From positions 89,046,016-89,110,015 of the forward strand of contig CM036162.1 in assembly GCA_020631735.1 (NCBI GenBank): a stretch of 64,000 nucleotides of DNA, given 5' to 3'. Below, in pieces: positions 18,849 through 31,000 of this stretch. How positions within the stretch are numbered: position 1 is the stretch's first letter; each line of letters starts with the position of its first letter. This DNA comes from Saccharum officinarum. Taxonomy: Eukaryota > Streptophyta > Magnoliopsida > Poales > Poaceae. The translations under genes and the position numbers were made by a program. The notes beneath the pieces were generated by a model, which saw only the letters and a program-made list of their open reading frames with translations, did not search any database and was not told the DNA's origin.

Positions 18849-21400
18849 ATGGCGACTTGTTTGAGGGTAAAATTTGTCTCTGACTTTCTTTGTCAAGTTT
18901 TGAGCTTTCTTTTGCTAACACTAACGGTGCTTTGAGAAATGGCACCAAGCTCCTCTTCTTGTGTGTCTTTGTCTTGAGGTTTGACTGATGCGGTTTCAGA
19001 CAAGGATGACCACAAGTGGAGGAAGATGCGTGCAGAGCTTGACAAGGATGATCAAGCGATGGCATTGATGCACCTCTTGATGGATGGGGTGAATCAAGAA
19101 GAAGATCTTCTACACAAGCTTCACAAGATGAGTCGAGGTAGACTCGCCCAAGGTATAATTGGCTTGTTCACTTGTCTTTGTGCTCATGGCGAGTTGATTT
19201 TTGAGCTTAAGAAGAACTTGGAAATGTCTAGCCTTGGTAGCGTAAATGTTTCTACTTCATGCAAGTCTAGTATGTCTTTGCCTTGTAGCTCTTGTGATAG
19301 CTTGCACCTAGATCATGACAAGTTGAAAAGAGAACTTAGGCGTAATGTGATCCTTCTCGAGAGTGCTAGTGAAGTGATTGGCTTGCCTTGCTTTGCTTGT
19401 AAAGACTTGCGCAAGGATCTTGATTGTGCTAGAGATGAACTTCCTTTGCTTAAATCAAATGCTTCTTTACCATGTGCTTCTTGTGAGTCTTTGCTTGCTG
19501 AAATTAATGAATTAAAATTGATTCACTCCACATGTGTAGATGAACTTGAGCATGCTAGGGCTAAAATTGATGAGATAAGTTCTAGGCCTTGTAGCTTGTG
19601 CTCTTTAAATGTGAATGATGATGCTTGCATCACTTCATGTGTTAACCATGATGCTTTGCTTGATGTAAATGATGATGTTTCTTCCATTGGTATCATTTGC
19701 ACATCATGCATTGAATTGGAAAAATGAAGTTTTGGTTTTAAAATAAATGGAAAAAGTCTAATTGACCCCCCAACTATTGGGGGTGGTCTAGTTTACCCCC
19801 TCAACTATGAAACGGTCTAATTTACCCCCTGAACTTTGCAAAACCGATCAAATCACCCCCTCGAGCGGTTTTGGACGGTGGTTTTGCTACAGTAACAACA
19901 GTTTTGCTACAGTAACAATGTTTTGTCCTTTTCTTTTTATTTATTTCGTCTGAATCTTTGAAAAATCATAGTAAATCATAAAAAATCATAAAATGGAAAA
20001 TCCAATTTTGTTGGATTCCACATGAGTATATCTACACAGTAAATATATAATATAGTATGCTTTAGTACAAAGTTTTTGTTGTATGAATTATTTAAATTAA
20101 TTATAGAAAAAAATAGATCAAAATTTACAGCAAAAACTTTATACTAAAGCATACTATATTATATGTTCACTGTGTAGATCTACTCATGTGGAGTCCAACA
20201 AAATTGAATTTTTCATTTTGTGATTTTTTGTGATTTACTATGATTTTTCAAAGATTCAGACGAAATAAATAAAAAAGAAAAGGACAAAACCGTTGTTACT
20301 GTAGCAAAACTGTTGTTACTGTAGCAAAACCACCGTCCAAAACCGCTCGAGGGGGTGATTTGGCCGGTTTTGCAAAGTTCAGAGGGTAAATTAGACCGTT
20401 TCATAGTTGAGGGGGTAAACTAGACTACTTCAATAGTTGGGGGTCAATTAGACTTTTTCCTAAAACAAATGCGCGATGATATGAGTGCCAAGTTGGTTGA
20501 GCACAATGAGATGAGTGCTAATCTTGAGAAAGAGATTGAACTCTTGCGTACCACATATGCCAAGTGCATTGAGAAGGAGATGCAAAACTTAAAAATGCTC
20601 CTTGTGGTACTTGTGATCATCTCAAATTTGAAAATGAGGTTTTGGCTAAAAGATGCAAGAGTTTTTATGCTAAGTCTTTGGATTCTCGCGATTCTTGCAA
20701 CTTCGATGTTGGTGTTTCTAAGATTGCTTCTTTGCAACCAGAGTTGAGTTCTTGTGCTGCACGTGAATCTTTGAATGATGGCACTTGTGCTAAGGCTTCG
20801 GATGGCTCTTCCATAGCTAGTCCTAAGCTTGTTGCTTCTTCAGATGATGTTCAAGGAATTCCTCATGGCAAGGGCGTTTCTAGCATTTTTGGGTCTTAAA
20901 TTCCCAAACCAACCTTCCATTGCACCTTTTGCAAGAAAGATGGGCATACATTTGATTTTTGCTTTCGCTGTGTCAAACACGAGCGACGTGTTCGAGCTAA
21001 GGCTTTTAGGAAGCCATGTGGCCTCTCCCATGGCACGTGTGCTCCTAGTGTTGGTGCAAAGTTGAATGTTGGTGCTTCTTGTTCCAAGTCCCAAGGGACT
21101 TCTCACTTGATGGAGAATGGTGATTTGTCCTCTCGGACCATGCCTTCTAATAGGCCCTTGTACCATTGCTCTTTTTGTGGGAAAGATGGGCATCAAGAGA
21201 GTTTCTGCTACCGGCGTGCCAAACGCATGCGACAAGCTCGTTCTTCTAAGCCTTTAAATGTTCATAGCCTTTCTCATGGCATGAATACTTGTGAGCCTAG
21301 AAAGAAGTCTCTTTTCATTGATGGATTTTATGACTCCTTCTCTAGTGGGCTAGGTCATGATCGTGGACATGCATCTAGTGCTTTTTGTGTTGGTCCATGA
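18849..21400 (+). pseudogene. Ty1/copia gag, interrupted and frameshifted
   Basis: Starts at the ATG at 18849 soon after the PBS, then breaks frame. The longest intact part (about 18984-19727) shows DKDDHKWRKMRAELDKDDQ and repeats of the form PCxSCxSL separated by charged helices (LLAEINELKLIHSTCVDELE), characteristic of grass copia gag proteins. A one-base insertion after CTSCIELE and then a 712-bp foldback element interrupt it. It resumes at about 20471 (RDDMSAKLVEHNEMSANLEK) and ends with two CCHC knuckles, FHCTFCKKDGHTFDFC (about 20907) and YHCSFCGKDGHQESFC (about 21162), before a stop at 21398-21400. Its role would be capsid assembly and RNA packaging. It is dead, with several stops. Confidence 0.8.
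19749..20460. mobile_element. Foldback MITE inserted in copia gag
   Basis: 712 bp beginning ggaaaaagtctaattgaccc, with the inverse of the same sequence at its right end. The arms run through ccgttttggac-type and gctacagtaacaac blocks to a symmetrical AT-rich centre near 20100. The flanks taaaataaat (19739-19748) and taaaacaaat (20461-20470) form a 9-10-bp TSD with one mismatch, which fits a Mutator-like element. Joining the flanks restores gag sequence similarity, confirming the insertion. Confidence 0.85.
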
Positions 21401-22458
21401 CATGCTTCTCATGATGCTTCTATTGGTTCTTCTCATAAGACCTTTGGAGATGATTGCCTCTTTGCTAATGGTACCACTCATTCTGTTTCTCGAGTTGTCC
21501 TTTTAACTAATGCTTCCAAGGGTGTTTCAAAATTGCATTTGAACCAACATTTGCATCATGCTAACCCACATGATAAGTTGAGTGCTCCGTTTATGCATGT
21601 GACCAAGTCTTGGGTTCCCAAGTATATGCTTGCTAACCTTTCGGGATCCAAGACTCTATTTTCTTTGTCCTCTTGTGTGTAGGTATGAGGACGTGGGGTG
21701 GAGAACATGCGCGTGGTGGAGCTTGATCCTTTGTATGGTGTGATCAAAACTTGATGGTTCTCTACCCCATTGTGATGGCCTCCAAGAGGCATGTGTTTTA
21801 TTGTGGTGCCTACATACACCTTGTGAGCTATCATATATACTCATACCTTGTACATTCATGTTTCCTACTTGTGGTATGAGATAGTTGTTCATGTGCTCAC
21901 TTTACAGTTCTCATATGTATCATGCTTTTATATCTAGTCTAGCATGTTTTATCTTGTGTATCTTATGCCTTGCTAGCTTTGTGTATATCTTGGTGGATTA
22001 GCCACTTTTCTTGTCAGTGTGTGATCCTCATGAACATTTTGCCATGTTTCACCATGTGCTTAATTTGTGTAGTTGGCATGGTGTTCATTAGGTGTCATTT
22101 TTAGTTGATTAACTTTTGTATAGTTACCTCCCCGCTGACATGTTTGCTAGCCCAAGCTTTTAGCCTTTTTAATTAGTATCATATTACATGCTTTTTATTC
22201 CAATTTTCCCTTTCCCCCTAGCGGACCACGTTTCCCTTGTGGTGATCGCTTTCCCCCTAGCGGACCATGTTTTCCCTTTTGTGGTGATCGCTTTGCTTCT
22301 TGGCTTAGGATGAGTGGTTTTTCAGCTGACCCTTTATCTAAGCAAATGGGCCAACACTGGTATACTTCACAGTTTACTAACCTCAGTGTTGAGTCATTTG
22401 CCTATCCTATGGCTTTTTATTGAGCAGGTAGGAGGACTGGAGAACATGTAGCTCATTG

Positions 22459-22524
22459 ACTCTGGATGTTTGTACCACATGACCGGATGTCTCAAATGGT
22501 TCTCCAACCTTAACCAAAGGTAAG
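22459..22524 (+). pseudogene. Copia protease/gag-pre-integrase motif remnant
   Basis: The frame reads IDSGCLYHMTGCLKWF and on to SNLNQR, the counterpart of the copia DSGC..HMTG protease motif that normally follows gag. No integrase or RT follows; the next in-frame signal is lost within 10 codons. Confidence 0.75.
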
Positions 22525-24120
22525 TCTAGCGCTTTGAGTTTGGATTTTTACTTTTCTTTTAGCTTGGGAAGCTTTGGATCTTGTATCTTAGTTTATTGGT
22601 TTTCTTTGTAGTTTAGTTTCTGTTTTTGACCTTTTGTATCATATTTGCATATCATATCATCATGTATCATATTGCATCCTGAGCTTTATCCTTATAGTGG
22701 CTAGATTGACACTATGCTCTTGTTGGGGATGTTATGGATATACATGATGTGCTTTGGCTTAGGCTCATTTTGATCTCTTAATATGAGCTAAAAATACCTT
22801 TTTCAATTGTGAACTTGAATAACACTTGATGAAACTTGAAACATGTTCACCACTACTTGTGGCAACTAGCATGTGTAGGATAATTAGCATGTGTAGGATG
22901 TGTCGAGATCTCTTTTGCTTCATATATATGCTTAGTTGCTCCGGCTCATACATTGAGTTATACACTTGCTTGAGAAACTTAAATTTGTGCTAAAACTTGA
23001 AAAACAAGCTAAGTGATTTGAAAAGATCGGGATGGGTCTTTGCTATCCCATGTCAGAGTATCGAGACAGCTCCCTATTGCACTTAAGGGTGAACTTGAGC
23101 TCTGTAATGGATACCGAGATCACTGTCTTAAGCTTCTGATTGCTTTTGCATAGGCTTGACATGATCGCTAAGTCAGGTTTTGATGGCATTGATAACCTCC
23201 CGCACACACTTGTCTGACAAACTTTGGTAAAAAACTGCATTCACTCTGATAAATTTCATTTGATATCTAAAATTTGATCAAACCACAAGTTTATCTCATG
23301 ACATGATGTGTGAACTTTGTTTGGGGTAGTTCACTTTGCATACATGTGTAGCATAAGGTCGATCTCGTGTCTATATTTGCTATGTGCTCATTTGGTGGTG
23401 AACCCTCTTTTAAACTTGCTCAAACTTGATCAAACTTGCTAAAATGTCATATTTCATCTCATTTGGTCATTTTGAGCATTTGCTAGCACATGTACTGTTT
23501 GATATATATACATGACCGCATCAGCTAGAGCATCTTTTCACTCTACTTGCTATAATCTTGAAGCTTCTGCATTTGTGCATTTCTGCATTCATAGCATGTT
23601 TTGAGGAGGCAGTTGCAATCCTTGAGCTCTAGCTTGATAAGTGCATGTGTCAACAAGGGGGAGAGATATGTCACACTCACCATGTCAACAAGGGGGACAG
23701 GTTGTCAACAAGGGGGAGAAGTCTCCATTTTGTGCATTCATTTGAGAGAGATTGCACTTGTTCAGGGGGAGTTGCAGAGAGAGATTGTACTTGTTCAGGG
23801 GGAGTTGTACTTAAGTTGCTTTTGATTGCTAGATGTGTTGAGTCTTTGCCTCTTCTGGAGGGTCTACCAGTTTTTTGATTTTTCGAGCTTTGCTAGTGGT
23901 ATTGAGCCCGTTGCCTCTTCTTGAGGGTTAGCTTTGTTTTACTTGGTTGCGTTGAGCCATTGCCTATGTCTTTGGAGACCATGTTTTGCTCATTTCAAAT
24001 GACCTCGTTTTGGTTTTTCTTTGGCTTTTGGTCATTTGGTTGAGCTCGTTGTTTTTTCTCTTCTTCTTCTTTTTCTTTTGCTCAAACTGTTTGTGTATTT
24101 GGTGTTGACAATGCACTCAT
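22525..24120. other. Non-coding spacer of the copia element with purine-rich repeats
   Basis: No ORF of note. Between 23640 and 23810 the word caacaagggggaga/caagggggac occurs three times and gttcagggggagttg twice, all resembling the PPT at 24121. The rest is cttgaaactt-type low-complexity sequence common in the spacer of such elements. Confidence 0.6.
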
Positions 24121-24131
24121 CAAGGGGGAGA
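24121..24131 (+). promoter_or_regulatory. Polypurine tract of the copia element
   Basis: caagggggaga immediately upstream of the LTR start tgcgaactc at 24133. Confidence 0.7.
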
Positions 24132-24589
24132 TTGCGAACTCAAAGTTGATAAATACCCTTGTGTGTTCGTTTTGTGATGAGTGATTGTCAATGTGATCCA
24201 CGAAGGAGGTTGAGTGGTGACTAACCCTACCATGGCGAAAGCTATGTGTGCGACATGTCTCTTGGCTTGTGTTGTGCAAGTGTGGAGCTCAGAGATGGTG
24301 GTTGACGGTGAGGTGAAGGTCAAGGAGGACATGCCGTGCCGATGGACCAGGAATGGTGAAGGGTGGACGTGAGGTTTGGACCGAGGGACCAGGAGACCGG
24401 GTGACCAGCCGCGGTGGCTGACATCTGGGACATCGACAAGCGCAAGTGTACATGGGTGATGAAGATGGTGTCGATCAAGTCAAGATGGAGGACGATGGCG
24501 TCTGGCACTTGACGGAGGCCAGAGGGTCAAGTCAAGAAGGAAGGCGAAGACGTCAAGTATGGCAGAGGTCAGACACGCGTCAACATCGA

Positions 24590-24730
24590 GGGTTTGGTGG
24601 TTTTGTCCTCAAAACCATCGGCGGGGTTTGGTGGTTTCGTCCTCAAAACCATCGGTGCGGGTTTGGTGGTTTGTGCCTTAAAACCATCGGTGATGGGTTT
24701 ACGGGTTTGGGCCTCAAAACCCGGGCGAAG
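24590..24730. repeat. LTR-internal tandem repeat, about 4 units
   Basis: Imperfect units of roughly 38-46 bp sharing gggtttggtggttt and cctcaaaaccatcggyg. The same array in inverse orientation is at 28050-28200, so it is a feature of the LTR family. Confidence 0.75.
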
Positions 24731-24987
24731 GTTCCGAGGAGGAACGAACGGCACGTGGCAGCATCTGGGAGTTCGCGTCGAGGCGAAGCTACTGATGAGG
24801 AGGCGCGGTGGCCGTCGGATGAAGAAAAACTTAGATGAATTTACCCCTAGTGGGTATTTGGGATGAGTACTTCATGTGAGGGCGTTTTTATCTTTTGACA
24901 GATGTCTATATATATGTGAAGGGGCTGGTTGGGCAGCTATCCTTGAAGGGTCACTCTCATTGGTGTCGTGTTGAGAGGAGGCTAGGG

Positions 24988-25545
24988 TAAGGCTGGGCAT
25001 TCGGGTTACCCGAAAATTTCAGGTCGGGTAATTCGGGTAGTTAGAAATTTGGGTATTAAAAATTGATACCCGATTTTTGCCCTGAAAAAGCATTACCCGA
25101 AATTTTAGGTACCCGATAATTCAGATTCGGATTCGGGTTTTACCCGATATATCCGAAATTGACAAAACCAACCATTTTGGAAGAATTCAAGTACCATTTT
25201 AAAGCAATAAACAATAGTCCTTTAAATCACATCATACCTTTATATCAATTACCAACAAATCACTTATCAAGTTAGCATATATCTACATTAACTCATGCCA
25301 AATAATATATTTATATGGCATTGAACTACCACATGTCTTCATATTAAGAATAGAAGAGCAAATATTTGAGATATTTCGGGTAGTTCGGGTAACGAAAAAC
25401 ATTATCCGAATTACCCAAACTAATTTCGGGTTTTTACGATCACTATCCCAAATTATGATTGGGTAATTCGGGTTCGGATACTTCGGGTCTGGGTTCAGGT
25501 AATTCGGGTTAAGAAATTGGGTATCGGGTATTTTGCCCACCCTTG
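24988..25545. mobile_element. hAT-type MITE
   Basis: 558 bp with inverted ends TAAGGCTGGGCA / CAAGGGTGGGCA and a body full of cgggt/acccg words. The flanks ggctaggg (24980-24987) and gactaggg (25546-25553) form an 8-bp TSD with one mismatch. The homologous inverted LTR lacks it, proving a later insertion. Confidence 0.8.
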
Positions 25546-25853
25546 GACTAGGGTTAGAGAGGTGTGGCTTTTGTTCTTGAGCTTTTTGCCATCCATAGCT
25601 TTGATTTGCTAGGAGTGGCTTGTAACCGGACCTCTCGAAGTAATCCCAGGATCAATTTCGTGCTTCACTCGTTTCCCTCTCCTAATCTGAGTTTTTTTCT
25701 TTTCTGTGATTTTCGGAGCTATTTTTTTGGGATATTTTGTTCGTCGGATTTGACAGCGTCTTGGGGCAAATTTCTCAAGGGGTTTTGGTGCTAGGACATA
25801 TGTGAACAGTCTCACCAAGTGATTTGGATTAATTCCACATGAGCACTGAGAAA

Positions 25854-27490
25854 TCGATGATTTTTCGTTTTGGGGGATTTTATTCGTGTTCTTGGCCTTG
25901 ATTTGATTTCCCGGAGTTTGGGTAGAAATTGGGCGATGATTTCTTAGAGTATGCTCTCTGACTTCCTTGTGATGGTCTGTGTAAAATTTAGGAGTGAATC
26001 GTCGTGTTTTGGATCGGTTCCCATCGATTTTTGTGACCAGCTGTTTTTCTGCTGGAGTTCTCCAGGCGCTCTGTTCGTGAGTCGGTCCTACGACCGTTCG
26101 CCCTCCGATGCGGTGTGAACGGGCCAGTGCAGCCCCTGCAGCCGCGTTTGTCAGGAGCTGAATTCGAGTTCGTTGTTCATCGGCGGTAAGCAGCCCTGCC
26201 GCCCGTGGCCTTCGCTCCTGTGCGTCCGCTCTCCCTCTGTTAGTAGCTGTTTGTCGCGGTGTCAGTTGAAGGAGTCGGACTCTCTCGATCCTTGCCTCGG
26301 CTAGCGCAGCACCTGGCCGAGCAGCTTAAGTTCGATGGCAAGCAGCCCTGCCGCCCGTGGCTTTCCCTCCTGCTGATTGGTCGAGCTCTCAGCGAGGACG
26401 CCAGCAGCGCCGCCCAGCACCGAGCTGGCTAGACCTCTCGCTCTCTCAGCACCAGGTGCTCTTCTGTGAGGCCAGGGCTGCTCGGTTTCTTGGATTCAGT
26501 TCACCGTCGCCTGCTGATTGTGGAGCATCAGGCTTCCATTGAAGCCACCGGTCCTGACACCGGCGGGCACAGGCTCTGCTAGCGCGAGCTCCAGTAGACA
26601 GCTTCTGTCCAGAAGCAAAGAGCAGCAGCTTTTGGTTCTTGATTTTCTTTCTGCAGCTCGGCAGTCTCTCCTTTAGTGCATGCGTGGTTTTTGCTCTGAA
26701 TTTGTTCATGTGCATCAGACCAGCCCTTTGGCAGCAAGCAACGATTTGTTCTGGGTAGTAGAAGCAAATGTGCAGTAGGTGCTCACCGTGCTGCTGTTGG
26801 TGATGAGCGACAAATATCAACTTTGTTTTTGTGTTGCAAAAGGTGTTCACGAGCTCATGCAGGTAAGTAGCAGCACAGCAGGTTTTTGATCATCATGAAT
26901 ATGCATGTCATTGTCAAGCTACAGTAATGCAATAGTGAATAACCTTTCATACAATCTTTAGCCAATGATGATTTAAGCTTTAATGAAATTTTTCTTGCTG
27001 ATCGTGAGTACAGCTTGTATCCTAGTAGTTGCAAAGGAGTTGCACTTGTTGTCTTGTTTTATTAATAGCTCCTGCATGCTTTTGTCTAATGAGCTTGATA
27101 TCTATTTCACATGATCATTATTATTTTTCTTAGACTGAAATTGTGCAATAGATGTTGGTTCGGTCAGAAGGCAATTCATGTTTCAGTAGCTTCCGTGAAA
27201 TGTTTCAGTAGTGTCCAGACTCTGTTTCAGTAGGTCGTTTTCTTTGTTTCGACCGGCGGACAGTCTGAGCAGACCCAGACAGTCCGTGACTCTTCAGTCT
27301 TCTCTGTTCCTTGTTGTTTCGTCGTGCGCTTAGTTTGGTTGGTTCTCGATTGTCCCGTTGTGCCTCTACCCTCTAGATTATCACCGGAGGTACCTAGCCA
27401 CCCGTTGGCTTGTGGATACATCGTTTTTGTGTACGCTTGTTCTTGGAGTTTGAATTTGGGACAGCAGCCAAAAAAGTTTTGAAAGAAAAT
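25854..27490. other. Region between two inverted LTRs; no gene seen
   Basis: Probably LTR continuation or internal retroelement sequence. A 22-bp phrase (gcagccctgccgcccgtgg core) occurs at about 26190 and again at about 26342. Three gtttcagtag-type words lie at 27180-27230. No host-like exon or RT motif was found. Confidence 0.4.
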
Positions 27491-28650
27491 TCGATTTCTC
27501 AGTGCTCATGTGGAATTAATCCAAATCACTTGGTGAGGCTGTTCACATGTGTCCTAGCACCAAAAGCCCTCGAAAAATTTGCCCCAAGACGCTGTCAAAT
27601 CCGACGAACAAAATATCCCAAAAAATAGCTCTGAAAATCACAGAAAAGGAAAAACTCAGATTAGGAGAGGGAAACGAGTGAAGCACGAAATTGATCCTTG
27701 GATTACTTCGAGAGGTCCGATTACAAGCCACTCCTAGAAAATCAAAGCTATGGATGATAAAAAGCTCAAGAACAAGAGCCACACCTCTCTCTAACCATAG
27801 TCTCCTCTCAACACCACATAAATGAGAGTGACCCTCCAAGGATAGTTGCCCAACTAGCCCCTTCACATATATATAGGCACCCGTCAAAAGACAAAAACGC
27901 CCTCACATAAAGTACTCATCCCAAATACCCACTAGGGGTAAATCCCTCCAAGTTTTTCTTCATCCGACGGCCACCGCGCCTCCTCATCAGTAGCTTCGCC
28001 TCGACGCAAACTCCCCGATACTGCCACGTGTCGTCCGTTTCTCCTCAGAACCTCCACCCGGGTTTTGAGGCCCAAACTCGTAAACCCGCCACCGATGGTT
28101 TTGAGGTCCAAACCACCAAACCCGCACCGATGGTTTTGAGGACAAAACCACCAAACCCCGCCGATGGTTTTGAGGACAAAACCACCAAACCTCCGATGTT
28201 GACGTGTGTCCGACCTTCGCCAAGCTTGACGCCTTCGCCTTTCTTCTTAACTTGACCCTCCGGCCTCCGCCAAGTGCCATGATGCCATCGTCCTCCATCT
28301 TGACTTGATCGACGTCGTCTTCATCACCCATGTACACTTGCGTTTGTCGATGTCCCAGATGTCAGCCACCGTGGCTGGTCACCCGGTCTCCTGGTCCCTC
28401 GGTCCAAGCCTCACATCCGTCCTTTACCACTCCTGGTCCGTCGGTATGACACGTCCTCCTTGACCTTCACCTCACCATCGACCACCGCCTCCGAGCTCCA
28501 CACCTGCACAATACAAGCCAAGAGACATGTCCCACACATAGCTTTCGCCATGGTAGGGTTAGTCACCACTCAACCTGTTTTGTGGATCACATTGACAATC
28601 ACTTATCACAAAACGAACACACAAGGGTACTTGTCAACCTTGTGTTCGTA
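27491..28650 (-). repeat. Second LTR of the same copia family, inverted
   Basis: Reading on the minus strand from 28650 (tacgaacacaaggttgacaa) it follows the LTR at 24133-25853 feature by feature: the ccttgtgtgttcg start, the tandem gggtttggtggtttt array, and the end of similarity at cactgagaaatcga (27491). No internal domain of an element in this orientation was found, so it is a solo or truncated LTR. The end beyond 27491 is undefined. Confidence 0.7.
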
Positions 28651-28679
28651 GTAGACAGATTTGGTGTTGTATGGCCCAT

Positions 28680-28885
28680 CGGCGGCCCATTTCCAAGAGG
28701 CCGAACCCCATGGAAAGTTTTTTTGCGTCACTCTCATTGAATTCCTGTATTTTTCCTGCGCTCTATCCAAGCTTTCTTATAGTTTCCTATGTTTTCTCAT
28801 TCCATATGATTCAAGATGTTATGACATTCTATTCCCATATTTTTCCTATTCTAGATTCTTGCATTACGAAGAGGCCCTCATACCT
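28680..28885. mobile_element. Small MITE-like element
   Basis: attcctgtatttttcctgcg-type words and an end ...gaagaggccctc facing gaggccgaacccc at the left suggest a hAT-like MITE inserted beside the LTR; no clear TSD. Confidence 0.4.
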
Positions 28886-29015
28886 GATATGGATGCTTCT
28901 CTTACTTTGAATAACATCATGTGTCCACTCTATCTCCAAAATACACACAAGCTTTGTCAAATTTTCACTCCATCATAATGACATGTTGACAAATGTAAAC
29001 CATTCTAGTTAGTAA

Positions 29016-29654
29016 GGCGTTGTTTGGTTCAGTGGTGGATGCAGGAACGACAATACAATCAACTGTCGAGACTAGCTGTTGCAGGAGAATTGAAAACACT
29101 TTGTTTGGTTCATGGTTGGGGTGCTTTCCATTAGCATTACATCAATGTTCTTCTTCTTCTCCTTCGAGGATGATAACTATTCCTTCTGCTGCTTGGCTGG
29201 CGTGAGGGAGAGGGCCATGGTGGGGCTTGGTCTCCCATCAACGTTGCTGGCTCGCGACAGGCACTTCTAGCACAGGCGCAGGCGTGCGGCCGTTGTCGCC
29301 GCAGAAGCCTTGGTCGGCGCCGCGATAGGAGCCGAGGCAGCGGGGGTGGTTGGCATAGTGGCCAATGCTGTCTTTGCCTTGTTGAACTTGAGCGCGGGTG
29401 TGGCCATGGTGACGGTACGACGGCAGGGGCGCACAAAGAAGCAACTTGGAACCAGTTGGAGTGAGTGCTGGGGCGGCGATGCTTATTTTCATCGGTTTCC
29501 ATGAGTGGCTAACGTAGGGGGCGAGTTGTATTGGGCTGGGTTGTTCGCGCTGCAATCTGTTACCATTAGGACCCTCCAAACGCAAAGCAACGCCAACAAA
29601 TTCAGGGTGTGAATGAATCGGTGGCGGGCTGAAAACGGTGAACCAAACAACCTC
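29016..29654. mobile_element. PIF/Harbinger-type non-autonomous element
   Basis: Ends GGCGTTGTTTGGTTC and (inverse) GAGGTTGTTTGGTTC with TAA on both sides (29013-29015 and 29655-29657), the 3-bp TSD of PIF/Harbinger elements. The 639-bp body has a GC-rich centre (29200-29450) with short Ala-rich frames on both strands but no transposase. Confidence 0.75.
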
Positions 29655-29657
29655 TAA

Positions 29658-30219
29658 GTGCCTATGGACCATACCTTCACTATACCATACATTATTCTCA
29701 ACGTTGGAATGACTTATAATTTGGGGTAGAGGGAGTACCATATTTCATCCATGCTCCATGGAAGAACAAGAGTGGGCGTTGCGCGTAACACTTCTGGTGT
29801 TAGGCATGCAGTTTAGTCTTGGTTAAGCATGGCATTAGGTTTAATAAGCATCATGGTAAAATGTTTACATTAAACAATGACGATAAGGTGAAATTTTCAC
29901 TCTCGTGTAGTACTTTTTCCCTGTTTATTTAGAAGGAAGTGGCTAATGCACGCACGTGCATGCGTTAGTCTTACTGCACACACACCCTAATTAAGCAAGA
30001 ATCCAAAAACTATGCTTTCCATTCTAGGTAGGTGGGCCCAACACTGATCGCGTGCACGCTTTATGTGTCTTTTCAACACGCAAAATAAGGCTTCAGAACA
30101 CAAACAACCATCAGCGGGGCAGCTAATTCGCCCAAAAAAAGCACGTATGTACAAAATATGCAAGAATACTATTAGCTTCCTCTCACACACTAGAATTACC
30201 CATTTGATCAAAAAAATAG
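29658..30219. other. Intergenic, no gene seen
   Basis: A Stowaway-like right end (cttataatttggggtagagg, 29709-29737) was seen without its left partner. The rest is AT-rich. Confidence 0.45.
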
Positions 30220-31000
30220 AACCAACTAGATTTATTACTATAAAGCAATTTGGTTCTTTTGCATCACCTGATAGCAAATAGTACTGCATTTTCTACTGCA
30301 TAAGCAGATTTTATCCTAACAGATAAGCAACTCAATTATTTTGCATAAGCAATTCAGTTCTTTTGTATAAACAAAATAGTAGTGCAATTCTTACTGCATA
30401 AGCAGATCTGATCCTAACTAATAAGCAAATCTAATCCTAACTTGGACATGTTAATGACTAATGTTCATACTGCACATCTTGATGCATTAAAAAATCTTCT
30501 TGTGTTAGCTGCTGCACATGATTGTTGCACATGGTTACTCATATAGATATGATAAAAATGATTATTTTGATGCTTGATGACCTCACACCTACAATTAAAT
30601 TGAAGTACAGGATAAGCACATAGATGATAGTGAGGAACTACGGAAAAAATAACCAAGCCTCAAATTTCAACTGCGTTAACAGTAGATTTTGTTACTAGAA
30701 CCAATTCAGTTGTTTTTCATCACCTGATATCGGATTGTATTGCAGTTCCTATTGCATTAGCAGATCTGGCATAACTGATAAGTTATTCTGTTCTTTTGCA
30801 TAAAAAATTCAGTTGTTTTGCATAATCAATTCAGTTCACAAAAAAGTACTGCAATTCCTACTGCTTACTGCATAAGTAGGTCTGATCCTACATGTTCCTA
30901 CTGCTTACTGTATACATATACATCTTCCTCTGCCTGCACATGGTTACTCCTGATTGATATAATAACATGTTTATTTTGTACCATAGACAGCCTTAAGTTT
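30220..31000. repeat. Ancient direct duplication with TACTGCATAAGCAGA words
   Basis: The segment from about 30220 (gttcttttgcatcacctgat ... tactgcataagcagat) recurs diverged from about 30698 (gtttttcatcacctgatatc ... cattgcagatct-like). Both copies continue to gcacatggttactc. Shorter cttactgcataagcaga words repeat inside. Non-coding. Confidence 0.5.

Larger units (their letters stand above)
18726..25853 (+). mobile_element. Decayed Ty1/copia-type element without RT (SIRE/Maximus-like)
   Basis: On the plus strand: a truncated 5' LTR tail ending near 18793, a tRNA-iMet-type PBS at 18796-18807, a broken gag with two zinc knuckles, a lone protease motif at 22459-22524, a 1.6-kb non-coding spacer with purine-rich repeats, a PPT at 24121-24131, and a 3' LTR from 24133. 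Integrase, RT and RNase H are missing entirely. The gag type, with repeated CxSCxSL and a spacer before the LTR, resembles grass SIRE/Maximus elements. A foldback MITE (19749-20460) and a hAT (24988-25545) later inserted into it. The 3' boundary given is where similarity to the inverted LTR at 27491-28650 ends; the true LTR end may be further right. Confidence 0.7.
24133..25853 (+). repeat. 3' LTR of the copia element (with a nested hAT)
   Basis: Starts tgcgaactcaaagttgataa. It matches, in inverse orientation, the LTR at 27491-28650 along its length except for the 558-bp hAT at 24988-25545. Similarity stops at gcactgagaaatcga near 25853, which may be a truncation rather than the LTR end. Confidence 0.7.

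Noticed and set aside
24569..24838. ORFs over the gggtttggtggtttt array on both strands
   Set aside because: Created by LTR tandem repeats.
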